From positions 992,001-1,056,000 of the forward strand of contig NZ_CP047393.1 of NCBI RefSeq assembly GCF_009858175.1: a stretch of DNA of 64,000 nucleotides, in the 5' to 3' direction. Below the pieces are notes generated by a model, which was not told the origin of the DNA, did no database searches, and saw only the letters and a list, made by a program, of their open reading frames with translations. The translations under genes and the position numbers were made by a program. Source of the stretch: Pontibacillus sp. HMF3514 (lineage in GTDB: Bacteria > Bacillota > Bacilli > Bacillales > BH030062). Shown here piece after piece: positions 25,723 to 33,861 of this stretch; within the stretch, counting starts at the first letter, position 1; every line of letters begins with the position of its first letter.

Positions 25723-26406
25723 ATGAAGATGACTAATTTATTTCTTTCTGGTGGAGGAGATGAAATCCAAACGAAGGATATCGATCAAGCTTTTGTTCAA
25801 TCCATTAACAAGCACAAACCAATGTTATATATTCCAATAGCAATGGATGAAAAACACATTCCCTATGAATCTTGTTATGAGTGGATTACAAATGCGTTTA
25901 AATCTATTGGGGTTAATCACATTACAATGTGGACGGATTTGTGCGGGAAGTCTCTTGAAGATTTACAGGGGGTCTCTTCTGTTTATATAGGTGGAGGGAA
26001 TACATTTAGTTTACTGCATGAGCTAACCCAAACAGGTTTTATTGATGTTCTCAGTCTTTATATTGCCAAAGGTGGCATCGTATATGGAGGAAGTGCGGGG
26101 GCCATTGTTCTAGGAAAAGATATTAGAACTTGCGCCCATATGGATACAAATAAAATAGGATTAAAAATGACAGAGGGGTTAAATCTGGTAGATGAATACG
26201 CCATTTGGTGTCATTACCATCCTGAACAAGACGAACTTATTCATACGTATCAAAAAGATTATCAACAAAATGTCATTGCTTTAACTGAAGAGACGGGACT
26301 TAAAATAACAGAGCAAGGAATCAAAGTAATTGGGAGTAAAAAAGCTTATTGTTTCTCTAGGGAAGGGAAGAGTGTTTTGGAGGTCTCACATTACATAAAC
26401 ATATAG
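25723..26406 (+). CDS. Peptidase E (S51 family)
   Basis: Type-1 glutamine-amidotransferase-like serine peptidase, 227 aa. It has N-terminal LFLSGGGDE, then VYIGGGNTFSLLHEL, and the nucleophile elbow VYGGSAGAIVLG (catalytic Ser near residue 126), typical of PepE/cyanophycinase relatives that cleave Asp-X dipeptides. The frame opens at 25705, but AAGAGGT is spaced for ATG 25723. It is in a run of small genes with the next frame 13 bases downstream. Confidence 0.88.
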   Translation: MKMTNLFLSGGGDEIQTKDIDQAFVQSINKHKPMLYIPIAMDEKHIPYESCYEWITNAFKSIGVNHITMWTDLCGKSLEDLQGVSSVYIGGGNTFSLLHELTQTGFIDVLSLYIAKGGIVYGGSAGAIVLGKDIRTCAHMDTNKIGLKMTEGLNLVDEYAIWCHYHPEQDELIHTYQKDYQQNVIALTEETGLKITEQGIKVIGSKKAYCFSREGKSVLEVSHYINI

Positions 26407-26419
26407 AAAAGGTGAGAAG

Positions 26420-26800
26420 ATGATTGATCTTGAGCAAGTAAAAGAAGAAATCTATGCATTAGAGACAAAGCTGTTAAAACCAGAAACTCGTGCTTCTAGA
26501 GATGAGTTGGATCAATTATTAGCGGATGATTTTTTTGAGTTCGGCAGTTCAGGTCATTCTTTTGATAAAGAGAATGTATTAAACCGTCTCCCAAAAGCTA
26601 AGCAGGCTGAAGGGTTCTCATTAACAAATTTCGATGCAAGACTACTGGCTTCTGACGTAGTTCTTACTACATTTAAAACGTACAAAGCGTCCAAAGACCA
26701 GTACGCTTTACGCAGTTCCATCTGGAAAAAGAATAACGGTAGATGGCAAATGACGTTTCATCAGGGAACGCTGATTGAGCGGTTGAAGAAAGGACGTTAA
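26420..26800 (+). CDS. DUF4440 / NTF2-like protein
   Basis: 126-aa cytosolic protein: an N-terminal helix EQVKEEIYALETKLLKPETR, LLADDFFEFGSSGHSFDKENVL, then strands ARLLASDVVLTTFKTYK, LRSSIWKKNNGRWQMTFHQGT. This cone-shaped alpha/beta pattern is that of DUF4440/SnoaL-type NTF2-like proteins. GGTGAG lies before ATG 26420. No substrate can be deduced. Confidence 0.82.
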   Translation: MIDLEQVKEEIYALETKLLKPETRASRDELDQLLADDFFEFGSSGHSFDKENVLNRLPKAKQAEGFSLTNFDARLLASDVVLTTFKTYKASKDQYALRSSIWKKNNGRWQMTFHQGTLIERLKKGR

Positions 26801-26804
26801 ATCT

Positions 26805-27416
26805 ATGAAAAAGATCTACTTCGTGTTTTTATCACTTTTCCTATTGATCTTGGTGACCAGTTGTTCAAATGGAAGTGATAGCAAAATAACAATTAAGCCT
26901 ACCCCTAATTCAGATTACGTGACTACGTTCGAGGATTTAAATCTAGGTCACTTGTTTGATTTTGAGTTTCGTCTACCTGAAGCGGATCAAAGATGGGTGA
27001 AAGTGTGGGTTGAAAGGTATAAGGACGGGGAGAAGGTACCAGGTCGTGTGACAGAACTTTCTTATGGCAAGAGTCCTCAAAATCTTGATAAAGGGCATTT
27101 GGGGTTTGGAGTTATTAGTCCGGATCGCAAAGACAATCTATTTTTTTTATATGCTCCAGGTGTTAAGGAAAGTCCAAAAAAGAGCCAGCTAACCGTGAAT
27201 TTTGAGGGGATGCAAGGGTGGCGCTATGCTATTAGAGAGGAAGAAGAAACCGAACTCAAATTAGGTGAAACTAAGTTGTTAGCCGTTTACCGATCCTCTA
27301 TAAATAATTCCATGAGAAATTATGATTTTCAAGATGAAGAACAGTTGGATCGGATGCTAAAGGAAGATAGTGAAAACCTCTTACTGAAGATAAAAGTTGA
27401 AAAAATTGAGGAGTGA
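26805..27416 (+). CDS. Hypothetical lipoprotein
   Basis: 203 aa with a clear lipoprotein signal: KKIYFVFLSLFLLILVTSCS, lipobox VTSC. The exported part is beta-rich (FDFEFRLPEADQRWVKVWVERYKDG, GFGVISPDRKDNLFFLYAPG). Function unknown. It starts 4 bases after the DUF4440 stop and overlaps no gene; the next lipoprotein starts 4 bases after its stop. The tight run of genes from 25121 to 27750 looks like an operon of accessory membrane-surface genes. Confidence 0.78.
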   Translation: MKKIYFVFLSLFLLILVTSCSNGSDSKITIKPTPNSDYVTTFEDLNLGHLFDFEFRLPEADQRWVKVWVERYKDGEKVPGRVTELSYGKSPQNLDKGHLGFGVISPDRKDNLFFLYAPGVKESPKKSQLTVNFEGMQGWRYAIREEEETELKLGETKLLAVYRSSINNSMRNYDFQDEEQLDRMLKEDSENLLLKIKVEKIEE

Positions 27417-27420
27417 TGAT

Positions 27421-27750
27421 TTGAATGCCAAATGGGTAATTCCGATATTTATGGTCATTTCTTTCATGCTCAGTGGATGTAATCTATTATCGGAAAATAA
27501 ATTACCGATAGAGATGATAGCCTTTAATAGTTTAAATGAAAATGAGGTTGATCGAATCCTTGTAAGTCCTAAGGATTCGATTGTCAAAAAGATAAAGGTA
27601 GATGACGACTTAGCTAAGGTGATTGGTGAGGATTACAAAGGTGAAGAGTTATTTTCAGTTACATTTAATCATACAGAAACGGAATCGAAAGGAAATTTAA
27701 TTGTGTATGTGAGCCATGATAAAAGCAGGGTTTTGGGTAAGAGAAATTAA
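27421..27750 (+). CDS. Small hypothetical lipoprotein
   Basis: 109 aa beginning at TTG 27421, selected because GAGGAG lies six bases upstream and because it puts NAKWVIPIFMVISFMLSGCN (lipobox LSGC) at the N-terminus; the longer frame from 27397 would start inside the upstream gene. The mature domain SLNENEVDRILVSPKDSIVKKIKVDD..LFSVTFNHTETESKGNLIVYVSHD looks like a short beta sandwich. Unknown function. Confidence 0.72.
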   Translation: MNAKWVIPIFMVISFMLSGCNLLSENKLPIEMIAFNSLNENEVDRILVSPKDSIVKKIKVDDDLAKVIGEDYKGEELFSVTFNHTETESKGNLIVYVSHDKSRVLGKRN

Positions 27751-27921
27751 TATTAAGTTATGAACATGTCCCCAATAGTTGAAGACATAGGGGGTTGTCA
27801 CGTATATTGGATTTGAACTTTTAAAAAAGTGTTTATATCGGTAAACGCTACAATAATTTGCTATATTGTGAGAACATTGTCCTAAAGCGATTTCTAACCT
27901 TAATAGAATACTATTAGAAAA

Positions 27922-27946
27922 GGGCGTATAGGCTCTTTTTTTTATT
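27922..27946 (+). terminator. Possible weak terminator
   Basis: Short AGGGC / GCTCT hairpin followed by eight T, in the 236-bp gap before the MerR-type gene. The rest of the gap is AT-rich without other features I recognise. Confidence 0.4.
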
Positions 27947-27986
27947 CCAAAAAACCTTCATATTTAAAAGAAAAGGAGGCTCGATA

Positions 27987-28718
27987 TTGCGACACGATAT
28001 ACGACCAAATGAACGAGCTTATTCTACGAAGGAAGTTGCTGAAGAAGTTGGACTTGCCACCACGACTGTTCGAAAGTATGGACAAATCTTGGAGCGAAAT
28101 GGATACGAGTTTTTTAAAGACGGAGACCGCCGTATCTTTGTGCGATCTGACATCGAAGCCATTATAGCGATACGTGATACGGAGAATCCGAAAGACGATA
28201 CGGCGCAAGAAGTAATGAAGAAGCAGAAAGAAAGGCTTGATAGTGGGAATGAAACAAGTGTAACGACCCCCGATACATATGACAATTCACTACAAGACCC
28301 TGGTCAGCTTAAAGAGTTGTTAAAAGTATTAGCGAATGAATTAGCTGCAACAAATGAGATGAACACTCAACTGAGAAATGATGTGTCTCATCTTAAAACA
28401 GCCGTTTCCCAACTTCAGCAAGATCACCATGCCATTAGTTCCGGTGTAGGAAACTTCTCGCAGAAAACGCATACCAACATGGAAAAATTAATGGAACAAC
28501 AAAAGACTCAGTATGAAGAATTATTGGAACAAGAAAAGGAAAAAAGTGAATTCTTGTTAGAAGAAATACGAAATATGCGAGAAGATCAAAATAAGGAATG
28601 GCAATTACAGAGTGATTTTAATAAGCGCTTAGAAGAAAACGTGCAAAAGGAACAAAAGGAAAGCATCGAAAAGCCTAAAGGTTTTTGGGCAAAGCTTTTA
28701 TTCTTACTTCGTAATTAG
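27987..28718 (+). CDS. MerR-type HTH / coiled-coil protein (DUF3967, RacA-like layout)
   Basis: 243 aa. An N-terminal MerR-like winged helix (YSTKEVAEEVGLATTTVRKYGQIL, then GYEFFKDGDRRIFVRSDIEAI; residues 11-60) is joined by a Gln/Glu/Lys-rich predicted coiled coil (about 110-215) to a tail NKRLEENVQKEQKESIEKPKGFWAKLLFLLRN, the DUF3967 pattern. The layout recalls RacA and related chromosome- or plasmid-anchoring proteins, in which the HTH binds DNA and the coil oligomerises; that role is inference. TTG 27987 with AAAAGGAGG eight bases upstream. Confidence 0.75.
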   Translation: MRHDIRPNERAYSTKEVAEEVGLATTTVRKYGQILERNGYEFFKDGDRRIFVRSDIEAIIAIRDTENPKDDTAQEVMKKQKERLDSGNETSVTTPDTYDNSLQDPGQLKELLKVLANELAATNEMNTQLRNDVSHLKTAVSQLQQDHHAISSGVGNFSQKTHTNMEKLMEQQKTQYEELLEQEKEKSEFLLEEIRNMREDQNKEWQLQSDFNKRLEENVQKEQKESIEKPKGFWAKLLFLLRN

Positions 28719-28765
28719 ATAACTCGTTTTGAGTAGAGGGAATTAAAAAGACAAAGAACTGGTGA

Positions 28766-28822
28766 GTAGTTCAGTTTTGGATGCAAAGGGCAAATTGTAT
28801 CCTTAATTGAACTGCTTTTTTT
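28766..28822 (+). terminator. Terminator with long bipartite stem
   Basis: AGTTCAGTT..GGATGCAA / TTGTATCC..AATTGAACT hairpin followed by T7. It closely resembles the terminator at 37667-37720 (GTAGTTCAGTTT ... AATTGAACTAC). Confidence 0.8.
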
Positions 28823-28918
28823 ATGAGTGGATGATGAATTGTGTTATTCATGTATTTGGCAGTTATCTTGAATAACTGTTTAAGTGAGAGAGGCGGTTCC
28901 GTTGCTATTGTGGAGTGC

Positions 28919-29040
28919 GGTGGGCTTGGGAACGGGTTGCTTTCCCCGGACGAACGATCGAGCCTCCTCATACGCTACGCTTCTTGCGGGGTCTCGCTCG
29001 CCCGTTTTTCCGGAGGAGTCAACCCGTTCCCAAGCCCACC
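28919..29040. repeat. 122-bp palindromic-ended repeat
   Basis: Perfect 20-bp terminal inverted repeats GGTGGGCTTGGGAACGGGTT / AACCCGTTCCCAAGCCCACC flank a core with GAGCCTCCTCATACGCTACG and GCGGGGTCTCGCTCGCCCG, related in layout to the 1557-1655 module. An outer pair GCGGTTCCGTT / AACGGAACCGC encloses it. It sits beside the 440-bp cassette. Miniature-element-like, without coding capacity. Confidence 0.8.
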
Positions 29041-29057
29041 TTAGCCGAATGGTGATT

Positions 29058-29494
29058 AACGGAACCGCAGCGATAATGTGAGGAAATGCTTGCGGACATT
29101 TGTTCCGCTATTTCACCTTAAAATGGTTTTTGAGTTTACGGACATTCATTCCGCTAATTGCTGCAAATCACCTTAATAAAGAGCAATCTGTCACAAATAA
29201 GGTACCATATGTCCGTAACGACTCTCGAAATGCCTTTAAAGTTCAAAATAACGGAACAGATGTCCGTAAGGTTTAGAACCCACACACTAGGGTCCGTTAT
29301 TCTCCATAAACGCAAAGGGGGGAAGGAAACGGCAAACTCCAGTGGTAGAAAGGGCAGATGAGACCCCACAGAGAACGGAGTGAACGAGGAGGCTCAGCTG
29401 GTCTTCCACAGGAGTATTGCCGTTTCACTGCCCCCCTTACTCTCATACAAGCAACGGACTCCTCCGAACCTATATCTCGAATCCAAGTCTTCCA
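29058..29494 (-). repeat. Composite intergenic repeat, copy 2 (inverted)
   Basis: Reverse-complement counterpart of 1491-1930. From right to left it carries GGAAGACTTGGA.TCGAGAT, CAGTGAAACGGCAATACTCC, the GAGCCTCCTCGTTCACTCCG core, GGAGTTTGCCGTTTCC, TAACGGACCCTAG, and the four TTACGGACAT..TTCCGTTAT units, ending AACGGAACCGCA. Several blocks of 30-60 bases are identical or differ by one or two bases. Confidence 0.88.
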
Positions 29495-29550
29495 GATAAG
29501 GGGGCTTATATGGAAGAAAGTCACTTTCAATCTGAAAAGCCTCTCTTAAC

Positions 29551-29853
29551 TTATATAGTTTTAACCTCAAATCTATCTCCTTCTAATGACCACGTACGAT
29601 CTAATTCATTAGAAAAAACGGTAACTTCAAGCTTCTGACCTAATTCATACTCATTAGCATTTTGAACAGGGATTTCATATTTACTAGTATAGCTATCCTC
29701 AACATCGTGCTCCATAATCATTAATTTTTTCTCATCAAGCAATTCAATAACCGTACCAGTGAAGACACGTTGAACCTGATCTTGACTTTTCTTCCACTTA
29801 TTTAGTGTTATGGCATTAAAGATTTCAGCAAGTAATGCGAGTATAGCTTGCAT
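29551..29853 (-). CDS. Hypothetical 100-aa protein with short N-terminal hydrophobic segment
   Basis: Starts QAILALLAEIFNAITLNKWKK (possible signal or anchor), then a beta-rich domain FTGTVIELLDEKKLMIMEHDVEDSYTSKYEIPVQ and KLEVTVFSNELDRTWSLEGDRFEV, resembling a small OB-like or DUF3221-type domain. ATG 29853 is chosen since AAGGAG sits eight bases upstream; the frame extends to 29862. No named family assigned. Confidence 0.6.
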   Translation of the reverse strand: MQAILALLAEIFNAITLNKWKKSQDQVQRVFTGTVIELLDEKKLMIMEHDVEDSYTSKYEIPVQNANEYELGQKLEVTVFSNELDRTWSLEGDRFEVKTI

Positions 29854-29913
29854 GTGGAACACTCCTTCGTCATGTGTAAAATATTACAGTTATAATAACA
29901 TAATCTGGAAAAC

Positions 29914-29962
29914 AAAAGAATCCCTCTTCTGGCCTGCTAAATCAGAAGGGGGATTCTTTTTA
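29914..29962. terminator. Terminator of the yjcH-yjcG-yjcF group
   Basis: AAAAGAATCCC.CTTCTG / CAGAAGGGGGATTCTTTT hairpin with A/T runs on both sides. It ends at the yjcF stop. Confidence 0.82.
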
Positions 29963-30385
29963 CTTGATTTCCTTTGTCATGGTTACATGTGGAATTCCAG
30001 CATCCATAAACTCTTCAGAAACAACTTCATATCCAAGGTTTTTGTAGAAGTCTAGTGCTTGTGTTTGAGCGTTAAGCTTGGACTTTTCATAGCCTTGATC
30101 ACTGACTTCTTGTTCCATGTGTAGAATCATTTGCTTACCATAGCCTCGACCGCGGTATTTTTTTAAAATACAAATGCGTTCAAGTTTTCCATAGCCTTCT
30201 ACATAACGTAGACGGCTTGCAGCCACTGGAAGATTGTCCTCATACCCAACAAAATGGGTTGCGATATCATCGAATTGGTCCATTTCTTCTTCAAGTGAAA
30301 CGTGCTGTTCCTCTACGAATACTTTTTGGCGAACAAAATAGGCATCTTTTTGTTCTTGTTCGTTTGATACTTTTATAATGTTCAC
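29960..30385 (-). CDS. yjcF: GNAT N-acetyltransferase (YjcF)
   Basis: 141-aa acetyl-CoA-dependent acetyltransferase. It has the ElaA/YjcF-type N-terminus DAYFVRQKVFVEEQHVSLEEE, the motif A pyrophosphate loop LKKYRGRGYGKQMI (R-G-x-G-Y-G; about residues 75-88) and the C-terminal LDFYKNLGYEVVSEEFMDAGIPHVTM. Substrate unknown. The start is a GTG six bases after the yjcG stop; the RBS GGTGAGGG lies in the end of yjcG. Same order as B. subtilis yjcF-yjcG-yjcH. Confidence 0.9.
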   Translation of the reverse strand: MNIIKVSNEQEQKDAYFVRQKVFVEEQHVSLEEEMDQFDDIATHFVGYEDNLPVAASRLRYVEGYGKLERICILKKYRGRGYGKQMILHMEQEVSDQGYEKSKLNAQTQALDFYKNLGYEVVSEEFMDAGIPHVTMTKEIK

Positions 30386-30391
30386 TTCTTT

Positions 30392-30904
30392 TTAACCCTC
30401 ACCTAAATGGAATGTTTCATACACAGTCCACATACCGTTTTCTAGTTGATATAACAGTTGAAAACGATCTACGGTTTCTTCGAATTCATGGTCCATCATT
30501 TTTAATGATCCATAAACATCCGAATGCTCATCATCTGAAAGCTTTTGAGCAATCGTAATATGTGGCACAAACTGATATGTTTTTTCGTTCGGTATATCTT
30601 CTGCATGTAGACGCTCATGAAGTTTAACCAATTCTTCTACTGGTTCAACCTTCATGTAAATAGCATTTGTTACAGGAGCAAAAGTACTCAGCTTATTAAC
30701 ATTCATAGTGAAAGGCTCTGTTTCTTTTGCAATTTTGGATAGCTTCTGAACAAGTTGATCTGTGTTTTCTTCGTCTTCTTCAAAAGCTTCCTTTAACGTT
30801 ACATGTGGAGGAATTAGCGCGTAATGTGGATCGTAACGTTTTCTGTAAGAGTTCGCGACGTCTTGGATTTTTTTTGATGGAAAAATTGCTATACCGTACT
30901 TCAT
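30392..30904 (-). CDS. yjcG: 2H phosphoesterase / 2'-5' RNA ligase-like protein (YjcG)
   Basis: 170 aa with two HxT/S catalytic motifs, [10 protein letters not shown] (about residue 34) and [10 protein letters not shown] (about residue 116), placing it in the 2H phosphoesterase superfamily. The N-terminus [25 protein letters not shown] matches B. subtilis YjcG. AAGGAGG lies before ATG 30904. Physiological substrate not established from sequence. Confidence 0.92.
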   Translation of the reverse strand: MKYGIAIFPSKKIQDVANSYRKRYDPHYALIPPHVTLKEAFEEDEENTDQLVQKLSKIAKETEPFTMNVNKLSTFAPVTNAIYMKVEPVEELVKLHERLHAEDIPNEKTYQFVPHITIAQKLSDDEHSDVYGSLKMMDHEFEETVDRFQLLYQLENGMWTVYETFHLGEG

Positions 30905-31006
30905 CTTTGTACCTCCTTAATATGAAAAAACTATATAAGATACGGGTTATTGATTATAGATGTATCTGCATTATATCAAATTTTCTGACATTTCGCTTGG
31001 GGAAAT

Positions 31007-31741
31007 TTAATGAGATTCATTCCCAAACATTGTAGGAATTGCTCTTTTTAGGTCTTTTTGCCAATGTTTCCATGTATGATTTCCATCTAATTCATGGTAG
31101 ATGTATTCGGAACATTGGTTTTGTAGAAATTCTTTAAGTTTACGATTCGGTGTTAGAAAGTCTTGCACAGCACCGTTTGTCGTTTCCACTTCGGTTTCTT
31201 CAGTACCGATTGTATGATAGATCTCCATGGATTGTACACTTGTGCTATCTTTAACTTGTTCCATTACAAAGTCATCAACATACGGAGACTGCATAATAAC
31301 TTTGCCGAATGTGTTTGGATATTTCACTGCCGTCATAAGTGCCATTGTTCCTGCCAGTGAGTCTCCCATTAGTGCTCGACAACCACCCATGTGATACGTT
31401 GGCAATTTCTCATCCAACATAGGAACAACCTCATTCGCTAAAAACTTCATATAATCAACGAACTGTTCTCCTTCTGGGTGATACTTATTACGACGATCGT
31501 GCTTGTCTTGATAATGAATGCCTACAAAAATCGTATTTTCAATCGTCCCATCTTCATGATAACGATCACTTAACGTGGCAACACGACCCAATTGTAAGTA
31601 GTCATTTCCATCCTGCATGATGCAGATGTGATATTTATATAAGGGGGAAAACGAGGATGGCTTATAAATTTTCACCGTCATCGTTTCATCTAAGTAAATA
31701 CTATTAATTGATTCTTCTTCCATTGTGCCTTTTCTACCCAT
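31007..31741 (-). CDS. yjcH: Putative esterase (YjcH), alpha/beta hydrolase
   Basis: 244-aa esterase-D/enterochelin-esterase-like hydrolase. Nucleophile elbow ALMGDSLAGTMAL (Ser near residue 125), N-terminal YKYHICIMQDGNDYLQLGRV (typical of this family), and C-terminal ELDGNHTWKHWQKDLKRAIP with the catalytic His. The frame opens at 31750, but AGGAGGT is spaced for ATG 31741. It precedes yjcG and yjcF in the same orientation with a 102-bp gap. Confidence 0.88.
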   Translation of the reverse strand: MGRKGTMEEESINSIYLDETMTVKIYKPSSFSPLYKYHICIMQDGNDYLQLGRVATLSDRYHEDGTIENTIFVGIHYQDKHDRRNKYHPEGEQFVDYMKFLANEVVPMLDEKLPTYHMGGCRALMGDSLAGTMALMTAVKYPNTFGKVIMQSPYVDDFVMEQVKDSTSVQSMEIYHTIGTEETEVETTNGAVQDFLTPNRKLKEFLQNQCSEYIYHELDGNHTWKHWQKDLKRAIPTMFGNESH

Positions 31742-32236
31742 ATTGTACACCTCCTAGTTGTAAAGGAAGATTTCCTTTCGATTACCCCAATAAAATTTCC
31801 GCAAAACTTCAACATGACTAGTGTATCATAAACTATTAGCAAAAGTGGAATAAAGCGTTTTCTACATCAACCGTCAAAATCTAAAAAAAATATGAGAATA
31901 TTATTATAGGTTTTTCTCAGTCTTTAGCACTTAGTGATTTCTTATTAATGGATAATAAAGTTAAAATGTGGAATTGTTTTATTTGATATACAAATAAGGT
32001 GATTGTGAGCTATGTCTTCCTCTTTAAAAAATGCAACATTTGTAGGTTGCTTTGGAAAGGAAAGATGATAAATAATTAAGTAAAAATATGATAAAGATAA
32101 GAAATGTAAAAAATTTTAGTTTATGTATTCCTTTAACGTGGGAATGTAGGAAAGAGAAAACAATTGTGTTTTCAAGTAGGACTTGCTAAAATGTTTTACC
32201 GAAGTGAAAAAAATTATGAACATGGGGGTAAAAAAC

Positions 32237-33232
32237 ATGAACATGAAAAAAGGTTTATTGTCTATGGCGCTTTTGTTAGCGCTTTCCACAATCCTTGCTG
32301 CTTGCGGAGGCGGATCTGCTGACGGCGGTAACGGCGGTGAAGGAGAAGATGGTGGAACACAGTTCTTAGGAATTTTAACGGGTGGATCTCAGGGTACATA
32401 TTATCCACTTGGCGGTACTTTCCAAACAATCATCAATAATAACGTTGATGGTGTTGATGCAACAGCAAACTCTTCAGGCGCATCTGTAGAGAACATGAAA
32501 AAGCTTGCTGATGGTAGTGGTGAAATGGCGTTTGTTCAAACGGACATCGCAGCTTATGCAGCTGAAGGTAAGCTAATGTTCGAAGGTAACAAGATCGATA
32601 ATGTACAAGCAATTGGATCTCTTTACCCTGAAACGATTCAAATTGTAACGACTAAAGGATCTGGAGTTAAATCTGTAGAAGATTTAAAAGGTAAAACGGT
32701 TTCACTAGGTAATATCGGTTCTGGTACAAGAGCAAATGCTAAAAATATTCTTAAAGCTCATGGTTTGAGTGAAGAGGATATGACGGTACGTAACCTAAGC
32801 TTTGGTGAGTCTACAGACGGTATTAAAGACGGATCTATCGATGCAGCGTTCATCACATCTGGTACTCCAACTGGCGCTGTTGAAGGACTTGCTGCAACAC
32901 AAGATATTTCGATCGTTCCAATTAAAGAAGAGAAGATCAATGAGCTAAAAGAAGAGTACCCTTACTATGCTAAGGATACGGTTAAAGAAGGTACGTATGG
33001 TCTTAAAGAAGACGTAACAACAGTAGCTGTTCAAGCGATGCTTGTTGTAAAGAAAGACCTTAGTGAAGAGGTTGTGTATAACGTAACGAAAGCAATCTTC
33101 AACAACACAGATAAAGTTACACACTCTAAAGGTGAGTTTATTTCTGCTGAATCTGCTCTTAACGGTGTAGGTATTGAATTGCACCCAGGTGCGAAGAAAT
33201 ACTTCGACGAAAAGGGTATCAGCAAAGACTAA
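32237..33232 (+). CDS. TRAP transporter TAXI-family solute-binding lipoprotein
   Basis: Extracytoplasmic substrate receptor, 331 aa. Lipoprotein signal NMKKGLLSMALLLALSTILAAC, then the TAXI-type core FLGILTGGSQGTYYPLGG, ANSSGASVENMKKLADGSGEMAFVQTD, VSLGNIGSGTRANAKNIL. The frame opens at 32183, but GGGGGT seven bases before ATG 32237 and the signal peptide decide the start. The following hairpin, then a DUF1850 protein and a fused permease, complete a TAXI-TRAP operon. Substrates of TAXI systems are often glutamate or other carboxylates; not assignable here. Confidence 0.92.
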   Translation: MNMKKGLLSMALLLALSTILAACGGGSADGGNGGEGEDGGTQFLGILTGGSQGTYYPLGGTFQTIINNNVDGVDATANSSGASVENMKKLADGSGEMAFVQTDIAAYAAEGKLMFEGNKIDNVQAIGSLYPETIQIVTTKGSGVKSVEDLKGKTVSLGNIGSGTRANAKNILKAHGLSEEDMTVRNLSFGESTDGIKDGSIDAAFITSGTPTGAVEGLAATQDISIVPIKEEKINELKEEYPYYAKDTVKEGTYGLKEDVTTVAVQAMLVVKKDLSEEVVYNVTKAIFNNTDKVTHSKGEFISAESALNGVGIELHPGAKKYFDEKGISKD

Positions 33233-33260
33233 TTGAACAACGTTAAGTGGCTTAATTTGA

Positions 33261-33292
33261 GATAGGCCAATGCCTTTATTGGTCTATCTTTT
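33261..33292 (+). terminator. Intra-operon hairpin after the TAXI receptor
   Basis: GATAGGCCAAT / ATTGGTCTATC hairpin followed by TTTT. It probably attenuates readthrough so that the receptor is made in excess over the permease. Confidence 0.7.
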
Positions 33293-33324
33293 CCTATTTA
33301 ATTATGTTCAAAGAAGGGAATAGG

Positions 33325-33861
33325 ATGAACACATTAAAGCGAAAATCAATCGTTACAATCGTAATCATTTCCCTCACCTTAATAGCGGGTTTAACCGCGC
33401 TCATCTTTTATCCAAACCACTATGTATTAACCTTTCAAAATCAACGGACAAACGAGCTTTTGTCCTATATCCCTGTTAATGAACATGATGTAATTGAACT
33501 GCGGTACACGCATTCTGTGCATTTATCTGAAGTTCGGGAGTTGTATCGGGTGAAAGAGGGAATGATGAAACCAGAGAAGCTTATATACGAAGATACAGCA
33601 ATTGGAATGCCCTCAGATGCCCATGGTGGTGACACATTCCGAACTGAGGATGGTAAATATATTATAGAAAAAAGCAAAGATGCAAAGGCTTTTCCTTACA
33701 TAAACCTCTCAGTCGGACAGGTGAGAGCAAAGCACAAAATCATCTATCAAAATCAGAAATTTTTATTAAAGAAATTCGTCGGAGCAGGAACCAATATTCA
33801 AATCAAAGCAAAGCATTTGAGTAGGTGGCAGCTCTTGGAAGGAGTGAATATGCTTGAGTGA
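33325..33861 (+). CDS. DUF1850 protein of the TRAP operon
   Basis: 178 aa with an N-terminal membrane anchor (SIVTIVIISLTLIAGLTALIF) and an extracytoplasmic DUF1850 domain: VIELRYTHSVHLSEVRELYRV, DTAIGMPSDAHGGDTFRTEDGKYII. DUF1850 genes sit almost exclusively between TAXI receptor and TRAP permease genes and are presumed accessory subunits. ATG 33325 follows AAGAAGGGAATAGG. It overlaps the permease start by eight bases. Confidence 0.85.
   Translation: MNTLKRKSIVTIVIISLTLIAGLTALIFYPNHYVLTFQNQRTNELLSYIPVNEHDVIELRYTHSVHLSEVRELYRVKEGMMKPEKLIYEDTAIGMPSDAHGGDTFRTEDGKYIIEKSKDAKAFPYINLSVGQVRAKHKIIYQNQKFLLKKFVGAGTNIQIKAKHLSRWQLLEGVNMLE

Noticed and set aside
29297-29549. ORFs of 63-77 aa on both strands in the second composite repeat
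   Set aside because: They fall in repeat DNA that is also present in inverted form at 1491-1930, with no RBS or protein-like features.
32012-32068. 18-codon ORF in the yjcH-TRAP gap (31751-32236)
   Set aside because: Only a loosely spaced AAGGTGAT precedes it and the gap is otherwise AT-rich; too little to call a gene.
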